This document shows, piece after piece, positions 32,283-45,052 of a stretch of DNA of 64,000 nucleotides. The stretch spans positions 90,064,852 through 90,128,851 of the forward strand of contig NC_134401.1 in NCBI RefSeq assembly GCF_050003625.1. Direction: 5' to 3'. The stretch is from Haematobia irritans (lineage: Eukaryota; Arthropoda; Insecta; Diptera; Muscidae). Every line of letters starts with the position of its first letter. Positions within the stretch are counted from its first letter, which is position 1. The notes beneath the pieces are model-generated. The model did not search any database, was not told where the DNA came from, and saw only the letters and a list, made by a program, of their open reading frames with translations. The position numbers and the translations under genes are program-made.

Positions 32283-34076
32283 TGGAATCCAGAATAAAAT
32301 AGATTTAACGTTATTGTAATTCCTTCAAGTCATACCTTCCCCTACCTAATGAAAATGCTCCAGCGCCAATACCAGCAGCTACTGCCGCAGTTCACCCGTC
32401 GGTGACGGAAGTGAAGCAAAGGCTCAATCAACATATGAACCCATCACTAAAATCGCAAAAATAATGTTTTGCTAAACTATAGCCAAAAGAACATTTGCCC
32501 ACGATGTCAATGTCTTGAATTGAACCTATAACTCCAATAACTCCATGAGAAATTATTACCATACGTTTGAGTTAAGTGCACCAAAATCTTTTTTCCTCAT
32601 AATTATATCCCTGAAATGCCTAATTTATGATTATGCAGATGAAAAAGCACCTCCAAAATGCATTATGAAATAATAAACATTTTTAAAATTTACAACACTT
32701 TTATTGTGTAAATTTATAGGATTTTTGAACCTTCGCTGCTAAAAGCAAAAGCCCATAAAACTTCACACCATTTGGATTGCCGGTAAAATATTTAAGGTTA
32801 TCTTAATGTTGATGTATTATACGCCTGCATGTGAGAAATTTACGATCACTCTTTTGAACTCAGTCAAATGAAATCCCCTTCAGCTGTAATGCCAACGAAT
32901 GCAAAGTCATAAAATTCCTTCCGAAAACCACAAAATTATGGCGCGAAAGGGAATGTATAGAAATATTTTCCAAATATTTACACAGATTTTCTCGATACAA
33001 TGGTCGCTGCAATAGACTCTTTACACTTTGGATTATTTACCTCAAAAATGTAAAAGAGCAAAGTCCGCGCCTGTCGTTTCCAATATTGCTTCGCCATGTA
33101 GCTAGCCATCAACAAATACTTGCACTCGAATTTATGAAAAAGATAAACAATTGGATGATGATGAGTAAAATGGAAATTTATTTAGTTTTCCTTCTTTTTG
33201 GAATATTTTGAAAAATTTCCATTTTTTTTAACCCACCCACGCACTTGAAGGTACACTAGGGATGGTCGAAAGGAAATAAATAACTAAAACTTCATTTATC
33301 AATACTAAAATTTATTACTTTAGTAAATTATAATAAAATAAAATTATATTTCATTTAAAAATAAATTAACTTAACTTAAATTAAATTAAATAAAGTTGTT
33401 TACTTCTTCATCCGTGCAACCCTAATTTTTTGTTGGTTGGTTTTTTTATTTTTAATTTAGTATTTGGAATTTATACTCTCAACTAAAAAATACATAGAAA
33501 AATGGAAATTCTATATTCAATGTATCCGTAGCTTCATTCATTTGTTGTTAAGAGAAGGTAAGTGAAATATGAAGTGCTAATGGACGCATTGTTTATTTGT
33601 TCCAGGAATATGAAGGCAATTTGTTTGGGATTCATTTCGCTTTGTTTTATTTTGGCTTAGAAGATTTGTTTAACCAACGAGGCATAGCATTTACAGATAA
33701 GAGTGATGATGGCTAGTCAATGTGTGGCGCTGTTAATATTGAGTGTTTATCGTATTTGCGGAACAATAGCCCGGGAAGTAGGAAGTAAATGGTAAAAGTT
33801 GATAACGTGTAAACCAATGGCTAATTAGGTAATAAATGAAAGACATACAGACTTTATAAACATGAGTTCCTTAATTTTCACTGATGGTCACTACATGACT
33901 TTTAGGAATGATGCATTAACAGGGAAGAGACGAATCTACGTTCGGCCAGACGTAAATTTACATATCGCCTCCGAAAACTGACTCCGAAGGAAAACCTTTT
34001 GTTAAGTACAAGAAATTTAAAAAAGCCTGTTATGATCCTTTTTATCTTATTAGAACCAGCTGTCATACTAATTAAA
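32283..34076. other. Low-copy sequence, no supported gene
   Basis: The longest repeat-poor stretch upstream of wunen (about 1.8 kb). The plus strand shows a GTAAGTG...TTTGTTCCAG pair at about 33559-33605 that could be a 47-bp intron, but no flanking open frame supports it. It might contain noncoding regulatory DNA or an untranslated exon. Confidence 0.3.
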
Positions 34077-35888
34077 ACAAGTATATACGGCCGTAAGTTC
34101 GGCCAGGCCGAAGCTTATGTACCCTCCACCATGGATTGCGTAGAAACTTCTACTAAAGACTTTCATCCACAATCGAATTATTTTGGTAGATTATTTTTGG
34201 CTCGAGTGGCAACCAAGATTATGAACCGATATGGACCAATTTTTGTGTGATTGGGGATCGGCTATATATAACTGTAGACCAATATGGATCGATTTTGGTA
34301 TGGTTATTAGCGGCCATATACTAACACCTCGTTCGAAATTTCAACCGGATCGGATGAATTTTGCTCCTCCAAGAGGCTCCGGAGATCAAATCTGGGGAAC
34401 GGTTTATATGGGGACTATATATAATTATGGACCGATATGGGCCAATTTTTGCATGGTTAATAGAGGCCATATACTAACACCACGTACTAAATTTTAACCG
34501 AATCGGATGAATTTTGCTCCTCCAAGAGGTTCCGGAGGTCATATCTGGGGATCGATTTATATGGGGGCTATATATAATTATGGACCGATATGGACCAATT
34601 CTTGCGTGTTTGTTAGATACCACATACTAACACTACGTTCCAAATTCCAACCAGATCGGATGAATTTTGCTCTTGCAAAAGGCTCCGGAGGTCAAATCTG
34701 GGGATCGGTTTATATGGGGACTATATATAATTATGGACCAATGTTTGAATGGTAGTTAAAGAACATATACCAACACCATGTACCAAATTTCAAAGGGATC
34801 GGATTAAATTTGCTCCTCTAAGAGGCTCCGGAGTTCAAATCTGGGGATCGGTTTATATGGGGGCTATATATAATTATGAACCGATGTGGACCAATTTTTG
34901 CATGGTTATCATGTACCAAATTTCAGCCGGATCGGATAAAATTTGCTTCTCTTTGAGGCTCCGCAACCCAAATCTGGGGATCGGTTTATATGGGCGCTAT
35001 ATATAATTATGGACCGATGTGGACCAATTTTTGCACGGTTGTTAGAGACAATATACCAATACCATGTACCAAATTTCAGCCGGATCGGATGCAATATGCT
35101 TCTCTTTGAGGCTTCGCAAGCCAAATCTGGGGATCGGTTTATATGGGGTCTATATATAACTATGGACCGATGTGGACCAATTTTTGCATGATTGTTAGAG
35201 ACCATATACTAACACCATGTACCAAATTTCAGCCGGATCGGATGAAATATGCTTCTCTTAGAGGCTCCACTAGCCAAATCTGGGGATCGGTTTATATGGG
35301 GGGTATATATAATTAAGGACCGATATGGACCAATTTTTGCATGGTTGTTAGAGACCATATACCAACACCATATACCAAATTTCAGCCGGATCGGATGAAA
35401 TATGCTTCTGTTAGAGGCTCCACAAGCCAAATCTGGGGATCGGTTTATATGGGGGCTATATATAATTATGGACCGATGTGGACCAATTTTTTCATGGTTT
35501 TTAGAGACCATATACCAACACCATATACCAAATATCAGCCGGATCGGATGAAATATGCTTCTTTTAGAGGCTCCACAAACCAAATCTGAGGGTCCCTTTA
35601 TATGGGGGCTATACGTAAAAGTGGACCGATATTGCCCATTTTCAATACCATCCGACCTACATCGATAACAACTACTTGTGCCAAGTTTCAAGTCGATAGC
35701 TTGTTTCGTTCGGAAGTTAGCGTGATTTCAACAGACGGACGGACGGACGGACGGACATGCTTAGATCGACTCAGAATTTCACCACGACCCAGAATATATA
35801 TACTTTATGGGGTCTTAGAGCAATATTTCGATGTGTTACAAACGGAATGACAAAGTTAATATACCCCCATCCTATGATGGAGGGTATA
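34077..35888 (-). mobile_element. Type A HINE element, long monomer array
   Basis: Starts ACAAGTATATACGGCCGTAAG, hairpin TTCGGCCAGGCCGAA, GGTAGATTATTTTTGGCTCG cap, then about nine monomers. TCGGTTTATATGG recurs at 34981, 35134, 35287 and 35440, exactly 153 bp apart. It ends with a GACGGACGGACGG tract and CCTATGATGGAGGGTATA. Confidence 0.85.
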
Positions 35889-36663
35889 AAAATAGTAATT
35901 GATATTAAAACTATTCTTTCATAAATTAATATCTTAATAATGCTGCGAAAAAGCGTTTGCAAAAAAGTAGTGAAAATGTTCTTTTTGGGTCTAGAAGTGG
36001 TGCAAAATTGGCGGAGAAGCAATGAATATAATATGAGCTTGTCATAGGACAAACGTCCACCGTTTCAACAGCCGTTGCAATGAATTTGCATCACTTCTTA
36101 AGGTGAAATCCGAATTCAGTGTTTTGAATGTGAATTAAAAAAATTTGTGATATTTTCCCAAATAAATAATTTTTATATTGTTTTTATGATTTTTAATGCA
36201 TTCTGACGCTTGTTTGAAACGTTTTTCCTCGAATAATTTCCAAAATTATCGATATTTCTATAATGGATTTAGCAGTTTTGTGGCAAAATTTGAATAATTT
36301 GTACCAATTTATTTATTCTTACTCTTTTTTAAACTATTTGAAAAAAAAGAAAACAAAAAATTATACATTAAAATATGAAAAAAAATGAAGTAAAAAAACT
36401 TCCTGTGTAGTTAAAATAATTGAGGACATTTTTGGAAGTACTTTTAAAGTTGTTCCTTTAGAACAACTCACAATTTTTTTGCTGGGAAAAGTGTGGAACT
36501 ACTTTTAGTTGCTTTATTATAAATTAATTGTCGAGTTATTTTGATGTCTTATTTTTTATTCAATTTTATGAAATAAAACATTAATTGAACCTATAAGTTC
36601 AGTCTATAAATTTTTAGCTAGGGGGGCTATAGCCCCCCCTAGGAAAATTGTCTAGCTACGCTA
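35889..36663. other. Unassigned AT-rich sequence with dispersed-repeat pieces
   Basis: 36010-36100 resembles 51340-51415 and 56770-56830 (GGGCTTGTCATTGGAC and CATTACTTTAGAAGTT blocks), an R-type dispersed repeat. A GC hairpin GCTAGGGGGGCTATAGCC plus CCCCCTAG lies at about 36617-36641. No gene. Confidence 0.4.
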
Positions 36664-37793
36664 ATGGATACGGTCAAAATTTGGTCAATATAAACTTGAC
36701 GTATTTCTTTCAATTTTGCATTTAAAAAAACCTGAACACCCCTCGTTTTGAAGGTGTGTGTGTGTAGAATGTTGCTCCTATTTTGATTTTGGAATTCACT
36801 CTTCAGTTGTCAAAATGCCGTCCAAGCAAGAAGAGCAGCGTATCAAAATTTTGATCGGCAAAATCGCTAAAAGTTGCCAAATCATCGTTACAAATGTAAT
36901 TAAAGTGTTTGGGGAAATCGAAAACCGGAAACCGCTGAGACGACAAAGAGAGTTGCCTGGTGTATCGTCTACAACCGTGCATCGAGCCAAAAAACGAGCC
37001 GGACTATCGACTTACAAGAAGGTAGTGACTCCAAATCGCGATGATAAACAAAATACGACGACCAAAGCGCGATCCCGGAGGCTGTACACGACGATGCTGA
37101 CGAAGTTTGACTGCGTGGTAATGGACGACGAAACCTACGTCAAAGCCGACTACAAGCAGCTTCCGGGACAGGAGTTTTATACGGCAAAAGGAAGGGGAAA
37201 GGTAGCAGATATTTTCAAGCACATAAAACTGTCAAAGTTCGCAAAGAAATATCTGGTTTGGCAAGCCATCTGTACCTGTGGCTTGAAAAGCAGCATTTTC
37301 ATAGCTTCCGGGACTGTCAACCAAGAAATTTACGTGAAAGAGTGTTTGTTGCCTTTCCTGAAGAAACACGTTTGTTCCGTACTGTTTTGGCCGGATTTGG
37401 CATCTTGCCATTATGGTAAAAAGGCCATGGAGTGGTACGCCGCCAACAACGTGCAGGTGGTTCCCAGGGACAAGAACCCTCCCAACACGCCAGAGCTCCG
37501 CCCAATTGAGAAATACGGAACCTAAAGAAGACCAAAAAAACTGCTAAGGACGAGCAGCAGTTCAAGGCAAACTGGCTTTCTGCGGCGAAGAAGGTGGACA
37601 AGGTGGCTGTACAAAATCTGATGGCAGGTGTCAAGCGTGAGGCCCGGCAATTCGGATTTGGAAAAGCGAAAGCCTAACTGAATATTTTTCCTGAATTTTA
37701 TACTAATTGAACTTGAAAAAGAAATTTAATTTGATTTTTTAAATAAAAGATTTCACCGTTTTCCCTTGACCAAATTTTGACCGTATCACCCTT
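36664..37793 (+). mobile_element. Tc1-like DD37E element, copy 3, internally deleted
   Basis: Right end GACCGTATCACCCTT is followed by TA (37794-37795). The left end is shortened to GGATACGGTCAAAATTTGG after TA (36662-36663). Several internal deletions shorten it to about 1,130 bp. Confidence 0.85.
36815..37677 (+). pseudogene. DD37E Tc1-like transposase with deletions
   Basis: ATG at 36815 reads MPSKQEEQRIKIL and continues open to 37525, but deletions have removed most of the first HTH (after KIL) and about 30 residues between the two HTH regions. The catalytic part is largely kept: VVMDDETYVKADYKQL, WPDLASCHYGKKAMEWYAAN and PELRPIEKY. A deletion after EKY then ends the frame early. A C-terminal part with the family ending FGFGKAKA remains out of frame up to 37677. 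Non-functional. Confidence 0.85.
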
Positions 37794-37999
37794 TAATCTA
37801 TATAAACGTAAGATCCAAGTGATAAGCGGTTGACACGTTTGTGGATTACCAGACACTTAGATTTCGTTGCATTGAAGGACAAGCCATTTCTCTGTGCCCA
37901 TAAATTTACTTCACGTAAAACATCAATAAATTTCTCTATAAACCTTTTAAACATTTCAGGACTACTTCTTACATAAATTTCAAGATCATCCACATACAT
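37794..37999 (-). pseudogene. Reverse transcriptase fragment of a non-LTR retrotransposon
   Basis: Minus strand reads MYVDDLEIYVRS, then NLWAQRNGLSFNATKSKCL. A YxDD box followed by W..xNGLxxNxxKSxxL is the conserved palm and following region of non-LTR reverse transcriptases. The upstream RT region is not readable in one frame (38000-38240 has several stops), and the downstream part is replaced by the Tc1-like copy 3, whose end it adjoins. Clade not determined; Jockey-like or a relative is likely. Confidence 0.7.
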
Positions 38000-38330
38000 T
38001 TGAGATTTAGAATAAATCAGTAAGACATTGAAGCTTTAGTGCTTTGGATTTATCCCGACCAACCTGAACATATTGTGATATATAACTGCGATAGGATGTC
38101 ATTAGGCTCGACGAGCATACAGAGGAGTGCAGAAATTCCGACAGTTTTTGTCGCAGGACAAAAACTTATTTTGAATGATATAATAGAGCAAGTAGTGCAA
38201 TCAATACTCTCTCTTTTATATTCTCAGCCAGACCCTTAAACGCTGTAGTACAGCTATGATGATCTAAATTTGATAACAGTTTATATTTTGACTATAAAAC
38301 TAAAAAGCGTTAGATATTTTTAATATATTA

Positions 38331-39860
38331 TTATACCCTTCACCACTACTGTGGTACAGGGTATAATAAGTTTGTGCATTTGTATGTAACGCCAATAAGG
38401 AGTAATCATAGACCAAACTTTTAGTATACGGATCGGCTTAGAATTAAATTCTGAGTCGATTTAGCGATGTCCGTCTGTCTGTCTGTCTGTCTGTCCGTCT
38501 GTCTGTCTGTCTGTTGATGTATTTTTGTGTGCAAACTACAGCTCGCAGTTTTAGTCCGATTGTCCTAAAATTTGGTATAGGGTTCTATTTCGGCTCAAAG
38601 ACGATCCCTATTGATTTTGGAAAAAATCGGTTCAGATTTAGATATAGCTGCCATATATATTTTTCACCGATCTGGTCATAATTGGAGTGTATATCAACCG
38701 ATCTTCCTCAAATTCCGTACATCCGAATATTTTATGGGTCTCGAAAAACTTTCAAAATATCAGCCAAATCGGTTCAGATTTAGATATAGCTCCCATATAT
38801 AGCTTTCGCCCGATTTACACTCATTTGCCCACAGAGGCCAATTTTTAACTCCGATTAAGTTGAAATTTTGCACAGGGAGTAGAATTAGCATTGTAACTAT
38901 GCGTGCCAAATTTGGTTGAAATCGGTTCAGATTTGGATATATCTCCCATATATAGCTTTCGCCCGATTTACACTCATATGACCACAGAGGCAAATTTTTA
39001 ACTCCGATTTAGTTGAAATTTTGCACAGGGAGTAGAATTAGCATTGTAACTATGCGTGCCAAATTTGGGTGAAATCGGTTCAGATTTGGATATATCTCCC
39101 ATATATAGCTTTCGCCCGATTTACACTCATATGACCACAGAGGCCAATTTTTTGCTCCGATTTAGTTGAAATTTTGCACAGGAAGTAGAATTAGCATTGT
39201 AGCTATGCGTGCCAAATTTGGCTGAAATCGGTTCAGATTTAGATATATCTCCCATATATAGCTTTCGCCCGGTTTACACTCATATGACCACAGAGGCCAA
39301 TTTTTAACTCCGATTTAGTTGAAATTTTGCACAGGGAGTAGAATTAGCATTGTTGCTATGCGTGCCAAATGTGGTTGAAATCGGTTCTGATTTAGATATA
39401 GCTCCCATATATATGTTTTTCTGATTTCGACAAAAATGGTAAAAATACCGACATTTTCCTTGTAAAATCGCCACTGCTTAGTCGAAAAATTGTAAAAATG
39501 ACTCTAATTTTCCTAAACTTCTAATACATATATATCGAGCGATAAATCATAAATAAACTTTTGCGAAGTTTCCTTAAAATTGCTTCAATTTAAATGTTTC
39601 CGATATTTTTTTACTAAAATTGTGTTCCACCCTGGTGCATTAGCCGATTTAAATTTTGAGTCTATAGATTTTGTAGAAGTCTGTCAAATTCTTCCAGATC
39701 GAGTGATATTTAAATGTATGTATTTGGGACAAACCTTTATATATAGCCCCCCCCCAACACATTTGACGGATGTGATATGGTATCGAAAATTTAGATCTAC
39801 AAAGTGGTGCAGGGTATAATATAGTCGGCACCGCCCGACTTTAGACTTTCCTTACTTGTT
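38331..39860 (+). mobile_element. Type B HINE element
   Basis: Begins TTATACCCTTCACCACTACTG, has a GTCTGTCTGTCTG tract at about 38470-38513, about four monomers containing GGGAGTAGAATTAGCATTG, and ends GGTGCAGGGTATAATATAG, hairpin TCGGCACCGCCCGA, then CTTTCCTTACTTGTTTTT. Subterminal inverted repeats are imperfect. Confidence 0.8.
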
Positions 39861-41736
39861 TTTATTTTAAAAACGTTTTTTTACATAAAAAATAGTATGA
39901 TTTCAGTCTAAATTTGGGAAGTCGTCATTGACACGTTTTTATAAGACTGATAGCATATGAAAAAAAGGAAATAAATTAAAATTTATTTCTTAGTATCAAC
40001 TACATAAAACTCGTATTTAAAAGAAAATTGTGGCTTAAAGGTATCCTTACCACGGTTGCCACAGATTTCCTCTAGAAATAAAATTTTGACAAAATTTCGT
40101 CTAGAAATAAAATTTTGTCCAGATTTTCTCTTAAAATAAAATTTTGACAAAAATTTCTATCGATATAAAATTTTGACAAAAATTTCTATCGAAATAAAAT
40201 GTTGACAAAAATTTCTATCGAAATAAAATTTTGACAAAAAGTTCCATCGAAATAAAAGTTTGACGACATTTTCATAGAAATAAAATTTTGAAAATTTTTC
40301 TTCGGTTTTTAACTTCAACACATTTACAATTCAGGGGTTATTAAAACACCCAAATAAATAAATAAACTTCTAAAATAGTAAAACATTTCTTTCAAAAAAA
40401 AAAAAAAACATTTCATATTATCAACACAAGATTTTTTATTTGGTAGTTTTTTGATAAAACTTTCTTCAAATTTTGGTAGATTATTTTTGAAGAACATTTA
40501 ACCACAAATCTTCCAAATTAAAAACAAAAACAATCTTGTTTGAATTTTTTTGATCACATTTTTGTAGTTATTATCAACGACGTTCCTATCAGCGACAATT
40601 TTTGGTTATAAAATAACACTAAAATTAAAAGCTTTAAAGATATTTAATTTATAGAAAATTTCAAAATTTTAATTCCAAGGAAAATTTGTTCAAAATTTTA
40701 TATCTATAGAAAATTTTCTCAAAATTTTATTTCTATAGCATTTTCACTTCAAATAAAACCCTTTTCAAATCAATTGAAACCTTTTTCAAATCGAATGAAA
40801 CCTTTCCCAAATCAAATGAAACCTTTTTCAAACCAAATGAAACCTTTTTCAAATCAAATTAAACTTTTTTCATTTCAAATGAAACTTTTTTTCAAATCAA
40901 ATTAATCTCTAAAATCAAACGAATTCTTTCTAATGTACGAATTTATAATTAGCCCACAAAATTGTTTATTGAACAAATTGCTATATCGCTAAGAACAAAA
41001 ATATAATTTTTTGTTTAAAATTTTGTCTTCGGAAGCCTTTTCATTCAGTGTACTCTTATTATAAAAATCTGATATTCTTGTTGTACAGGGCGTCAAGATA
41101 TAATCAGTCAGTCAATCAATTAATTCACAAAAATCCACTTGGTAAATTGTTTTACTTACCCTTTATTTGTTTATATATCCACTTTATCCAATAATAACAT
41201 GCAGTGCGGGGAAATGTTCATTAATTTTCAATGAATATCCTTTGTTGAATTTCTTTATAATTCCTTTTTGTTAAAGACACCTTGTAATTTTCACTCTAAT
41301 ATTTAATTCATCCTGTTTTCCATAAAATTTTATTGCCTACATTAAACTTAACTTGAGTTGTCACTTGAAATTGTTTTGACATAGATTGATATGACACAGA
41401 GAATTTAATAATTTCACTTTTTCTATTAATACTGGCATTTGTTTGTTTTCTTCAATTTCGGAATTTTCAAAAGAAAAAAATGCTAAATTAACACGGTATA
41501 AAAAAACTAATACTCTTGGATTGCCACAGAAATCACTTGGTCAACCAATTGTCTAAATCACCAGCTTTCTTTTTCTCAATTTGGCTATACACTGGCTTTA
41601 ATCCTTGCTTGTGTTTAGATCACTAATCGCGTTTGTCATCTTTGTGCAATTGCAGTAGACAATTTTGTTTGTTTGTTTCTATCTCTAATCAATTTTTCTC
41701 TTTCAAAAAATAACGCACATTTCCGTACGAATGTTA
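39861..41736. repeat. AT-rich region with 29-bp and 21-bp tandem repeats
   Basis: 40066-40300 and 40668-40740 are degenerate arrays of the 29-bp unit. The first is preceded by CACGGTTGCCACAG, like other array caps. 40745-40905 holds about seven copies of a 21-bp unit (GAAACCTTTTTCAAATCAAAT type). The remaining 40.9-41.7 kb shows no gene. Confidence 0.6.
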
Positions 41737-41978
41737 TGCGCTTTACAGACTATCAGTTATTCCGGACGACAGTGCTTGTGTCGAACATATCCCATATATT
41801 GTGCACATTATAAGCTAAGTCCGAAGGCATAATCGATACTGCTGCATGTTTATGGGATCGATAACACATTTACCGATTATTTAGTCATCGCCGACAAGTC
41901 GTATCGATCCGACACAATGTAAGATTCTTTACAAACGCCGACATTCCGTCCGGAATAACTGATAGTCTGTAAAGTGCA
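41737..41978. mobile_element. Harbinger-like MITE
   Basis: 242 bp with near-perfect inverted ends of about 32 bp (TGCGCTTTACAGACTATCAG at left, TGCACTTTACAGACTATCAG inverted at right, both continuing TTATTCCGGACG). A 3-bp TTA target duplication lies at 41734-41736 and 41979-41981. Non-coding; TTA duplications are typical of PIF/Harbinger elements. Confidence 0.85.
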
Positions 41979-41981
41979 TTA

Positions 41982-42408
41982 AATACGCCGAACCCGAAGT
42001 ATTCCGTTTCCCGTTGATGTTGTGTCGCTAGCAAATGTGTTCAAACAACTGATTGTGGGAATCGTGTATGCTCTTCGTGTGGCGATCAATGTTGCCTTTT
42101 GTCTTTACTTGTGTGCTGAATGCATGCAATGCAACATTTACTTCATGCATGTAGCACAATAATAACCAGAATGTTTCGTTCACCAACATTGCAACATTAC
42201 AATGTTTAGTCTTATTTATCCACTCGCCCAAGGGATGAATGTTGCCAAGACTCTACAATGATTGGATAAAATGATATTCAACATGTTGCTATTGTTAATA
42301 GCTACAAATTGAAAAGAATCTGTGCGGTTATCTCAAGAGAACACCTTGTCAGTTTGCGGTCTCATTGCAATGCTAATACCAGTGATGATAAAGGACTTAT
42401 ACACAAGG
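41982..42408. other. No gene seen
   Basis: Low-copy sequence. A minus-strand open frame at 42028-42231 has no recognisable motif. Confidence 0.35.
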
Positions 42409-42748
42409 TTTGGTTAGGTGGCAGCCCGATGTATCAGGCACACTTAGACTATTCAGTCCATTGTGATACCACATTGGTGAACTTCTCTCTTATCACTGAG
42501 TGCTGCCCGATTCTATGTTAAGCTCAATGACAAGGGACCTCCTTTTTATAGCCGAGTCCGAACGGCGTTCCACATTGCAGTGAAACCACTTAGAGAAGCT
42601 TTTAAACCCTCAGAAATGTCACCAGCATTACTGAGGTGGGATAATCCACCGCTGAAAAACTTTTTGGTGTTCGGTCGAAGCAGGAATCGAACCCACGACC
42701 TTGTGTATGCAAGGCGGGCATGCTAACCATTGCACCACGGTGGCTCCA
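42409..42748 (-). repeat. tRNA-derived SINE-1, near full length
   Basis: Short GGTTTGGTTA tail, full body, then the minus-strand B box GGGTTCGATTCC and A box TGGTGCAATGG and head GGAGCCACCG. Confidence 0.85.
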
Positions 42749-43026
42749 AGAAATATTTATGATTCAATCACGAAATAAATTTTTTAATTGAAATATCTTC
42801 AATCACGAAAATGATAGTATCAATCACGGTTTTAATTCGACACAAAAAAGAATTGATTTAAAAATGAATTTATTTGATATCAATAGTGTGCTAAATTTGG
42901 TATATACCGGTTCATGGTTTGATATAGGCTGTTTGAGGGCATGGAACACACAAAAATTTGTTTTCTAATTCAATCACGAAATTAATTGATACAATTAATT
43001 TTTTAATTGAAATGTCTTCAATAGTA

Positions 43027-44879
43027 CAGTGCACGCGGTAACGTGAACAAAACAAACCATAGCCATGACAGTATTTTATTTTTGTTATTAGTAATATTAA
43101 AAACTTAATATAATTTCATGAAAAAATTAAAAAAAAAAACAAGTAAGGAAAGTCTAAAGTCGGGCGGGGCCGACTATATTATACCCTGCACCACTTTGTA
43201 GATCTAAATTTTCGGTACCATATCACATCCGTCAAATGTGTTGGGGCTAATGCACTAGGGTGGAACACAATTTCAGTAAAAAAATATGGGAAACATTTAA
43301 ATCTGAAGCAATTTTAAGGAAACTTCGCCAAAGTTTATTTATGATTTATCGCTCGATATGTTTAGAAGTTTAGGAAAATTAGAGTCATTTTTACAACTTT
43401 TCGACTAAGCAGTGGCGATTTTACAAGGCAAATGTTGGTATTTTGACCATTTTTGTCGAAATCATAAAAACATATATGGGAGCTATATCTAAATCTGAAC
43501 CGATGTCAACCAACTTTGACACGCATAGCTACAATGCTAATTCTACTCCCTGTGCAAAATTTCAACTAAATCGGAGTTAAAAATTGGCCTCAGTGGTCTT
43601 ATGAGTGTAAATCGGGCGAAAGCTATATATGGGAGATATATCTAAATCTGAACCGATTTCAGCCAAATTTGACACACATAGCTACAATGCTAATTCTACT
43701 CCCTGTGCAAAATTTCAATTAAATCGTAGCAAAAAATTGGCCTCTGGGGTCATATGAGTGTAAATCGGGCGAAAGCTATATATGAGAGCTATATCCTTAA
43801 TCTGAACCGATGTCAACCAAATTTGGCACGCATAGCTACAATGCTAATTCTACTCCCTATGCAAAATTTCAATTAAATCGTAGCAAAAAATTTGCCTCTG
43901 TGGTCATATGAGTGGAAATCGGGCGAAAGCTATATATGGGAGCTATATCTAAATCTGAACCGATTTCAACCAAATTTGACACACATAGCTACAATGCTAA
44001 TTCTACTCCCTGTGTAAAATTTCAACTAAATCGGAGCAAAAAATTAGCCTCTGTGGTCATTTGAGTGTAAATCGGGCGAAAGCTATATATGGGAGCTATA
44101 TCTAAATCTGAACCGATTTCAACCAAATTTGACACGCATAGCTATAATGCTAATTCTACTCCCTGTGCAAAATTTCAACTAAATCGGAGCAAAAAATTGG
44201 CTTCTCTGGGCAAATGAGTGTAAATCGGGCGAAAGCTATATATGGGAGCTATATCTAAATTTGAACCGATTCTCATAAAATATTCGGATGTACGGAATTT
44301 GAGGAAGATCGGTTGATATAAACGCCAATTATGACCAGATCGGTGAAAAATATATATGGCAGCTATATCTAAATCTGAACCAATTTTTTCCAAAATCAAT
44401 AGGGATCGTCTTTGAGCCGAAACCCTATACCAAATTTTAGGACAATCGGACTAAAACTGCGAGCTGTACTTTGCACACAAAAATACACCAACAGACATAC
44501 AAACAGACAGACGGACATCGCTAAATCGACTCAGAATTTAATTCTAAGACTATCGGTATACTAAACGATGGGTCTCAGACTTTTCCTTCTTGGCGTTACA
44601 TACAAAAGCACAAACTTATTATACCCTGTACCACAGTAGTGGTGAAGGGTATAAAGAGATCGGAAGAATATCAGTGGGTATGTAGTTATACAGCAATTTA
44701 AATTAATAATTAAAAATCACGAAAAAAAACCCAAACTAGATCATTAAACAATTTCGTAAGTGTATTTGAAATTGTGTTTGTGATTGTGAATCTGCCTTTA
44801 ACGTCAACTTTCATGTTTTTCGGCGTTATGGAGTAGTTAGAGTATGAAAAATCGTGTTCACGTTACCGCGGGTGCACTG
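43027..44879. mobile_element. Tc1-type MITE (CAGTGCAC ends) carrying a HINE
   Basis: Ends CAGTGCACGCGGTAACGTGA and, inverted at the right, CAGTGCACCCGCGGTAACGT, flanked by TA at 43025-43026 and 44880-44881. Without the HINE it is about 330 bp and non-coding. Confidence 0.8.
43139..44655 (-). mobile_element. Type B HINE element
   Basis: Starts ACAAGTAAGGAAAGTCTAAAG, hairpin TCGGGCGGGGCCGA, TATACCCTGCACCACTTTG. About five 153-bp monomers follow. It ends with an ACAGACAGACGGACATCGC tract and GTAGTGGTGAAGGGTATA. Confidence 0.8.
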
Positions 44880-45052
44880 TATCAATTGAAAAATTAATTG
44901 ATCCAATTAAAAAATTAATTGATCCAATTAAAAAATTAATTGATACCATTTTTTAAAACTAAATTATTGATATTTTTTAAAACTAAATTATTGATATTTT
45001 TTAAAACTAAATTAAGACTTTAATTGGAAAAATTTTCTTGAATTTTTTTTCT

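Larger units (their letters stand above)
42945..45052. mobile_element. N-family MITE split by two nested elements
   Basis: Left part (ACACAAAAATTTGTTTTC, CAATTAATTTTTTAATTG, GAAATGTCTTCAATAG) resumes at 44882 with ATCAATTGAAAAATTAATTG and ends near AATTTTTTTTCTG. The interruption is a Tc1-type MITE, which itself holds a type B HINE. A further partial N copy lies at 42760-42905. Confidence 0.7.

Noticed and set aside
33559..33605. Short plus-strand intron
   Set aside because: GTAAGTG and TTTGTTCCAG are present, but neither flank has an open frame or other exon evidence.
34999..35691. Long open frames on both strands (82-160 codons) with repeated YNYGPMWTNF or HRSIIIYSPHINRSPDL units
   Set aside because: They are translations of the 153-bp HINE monomer, open in several frames at once, with no start context or splice signals.
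36617..36641. Transcription terminator at the GC hairpin
   Set aside because: Such hairpins do not act as terminators in animals; more likely a mobile-element end.
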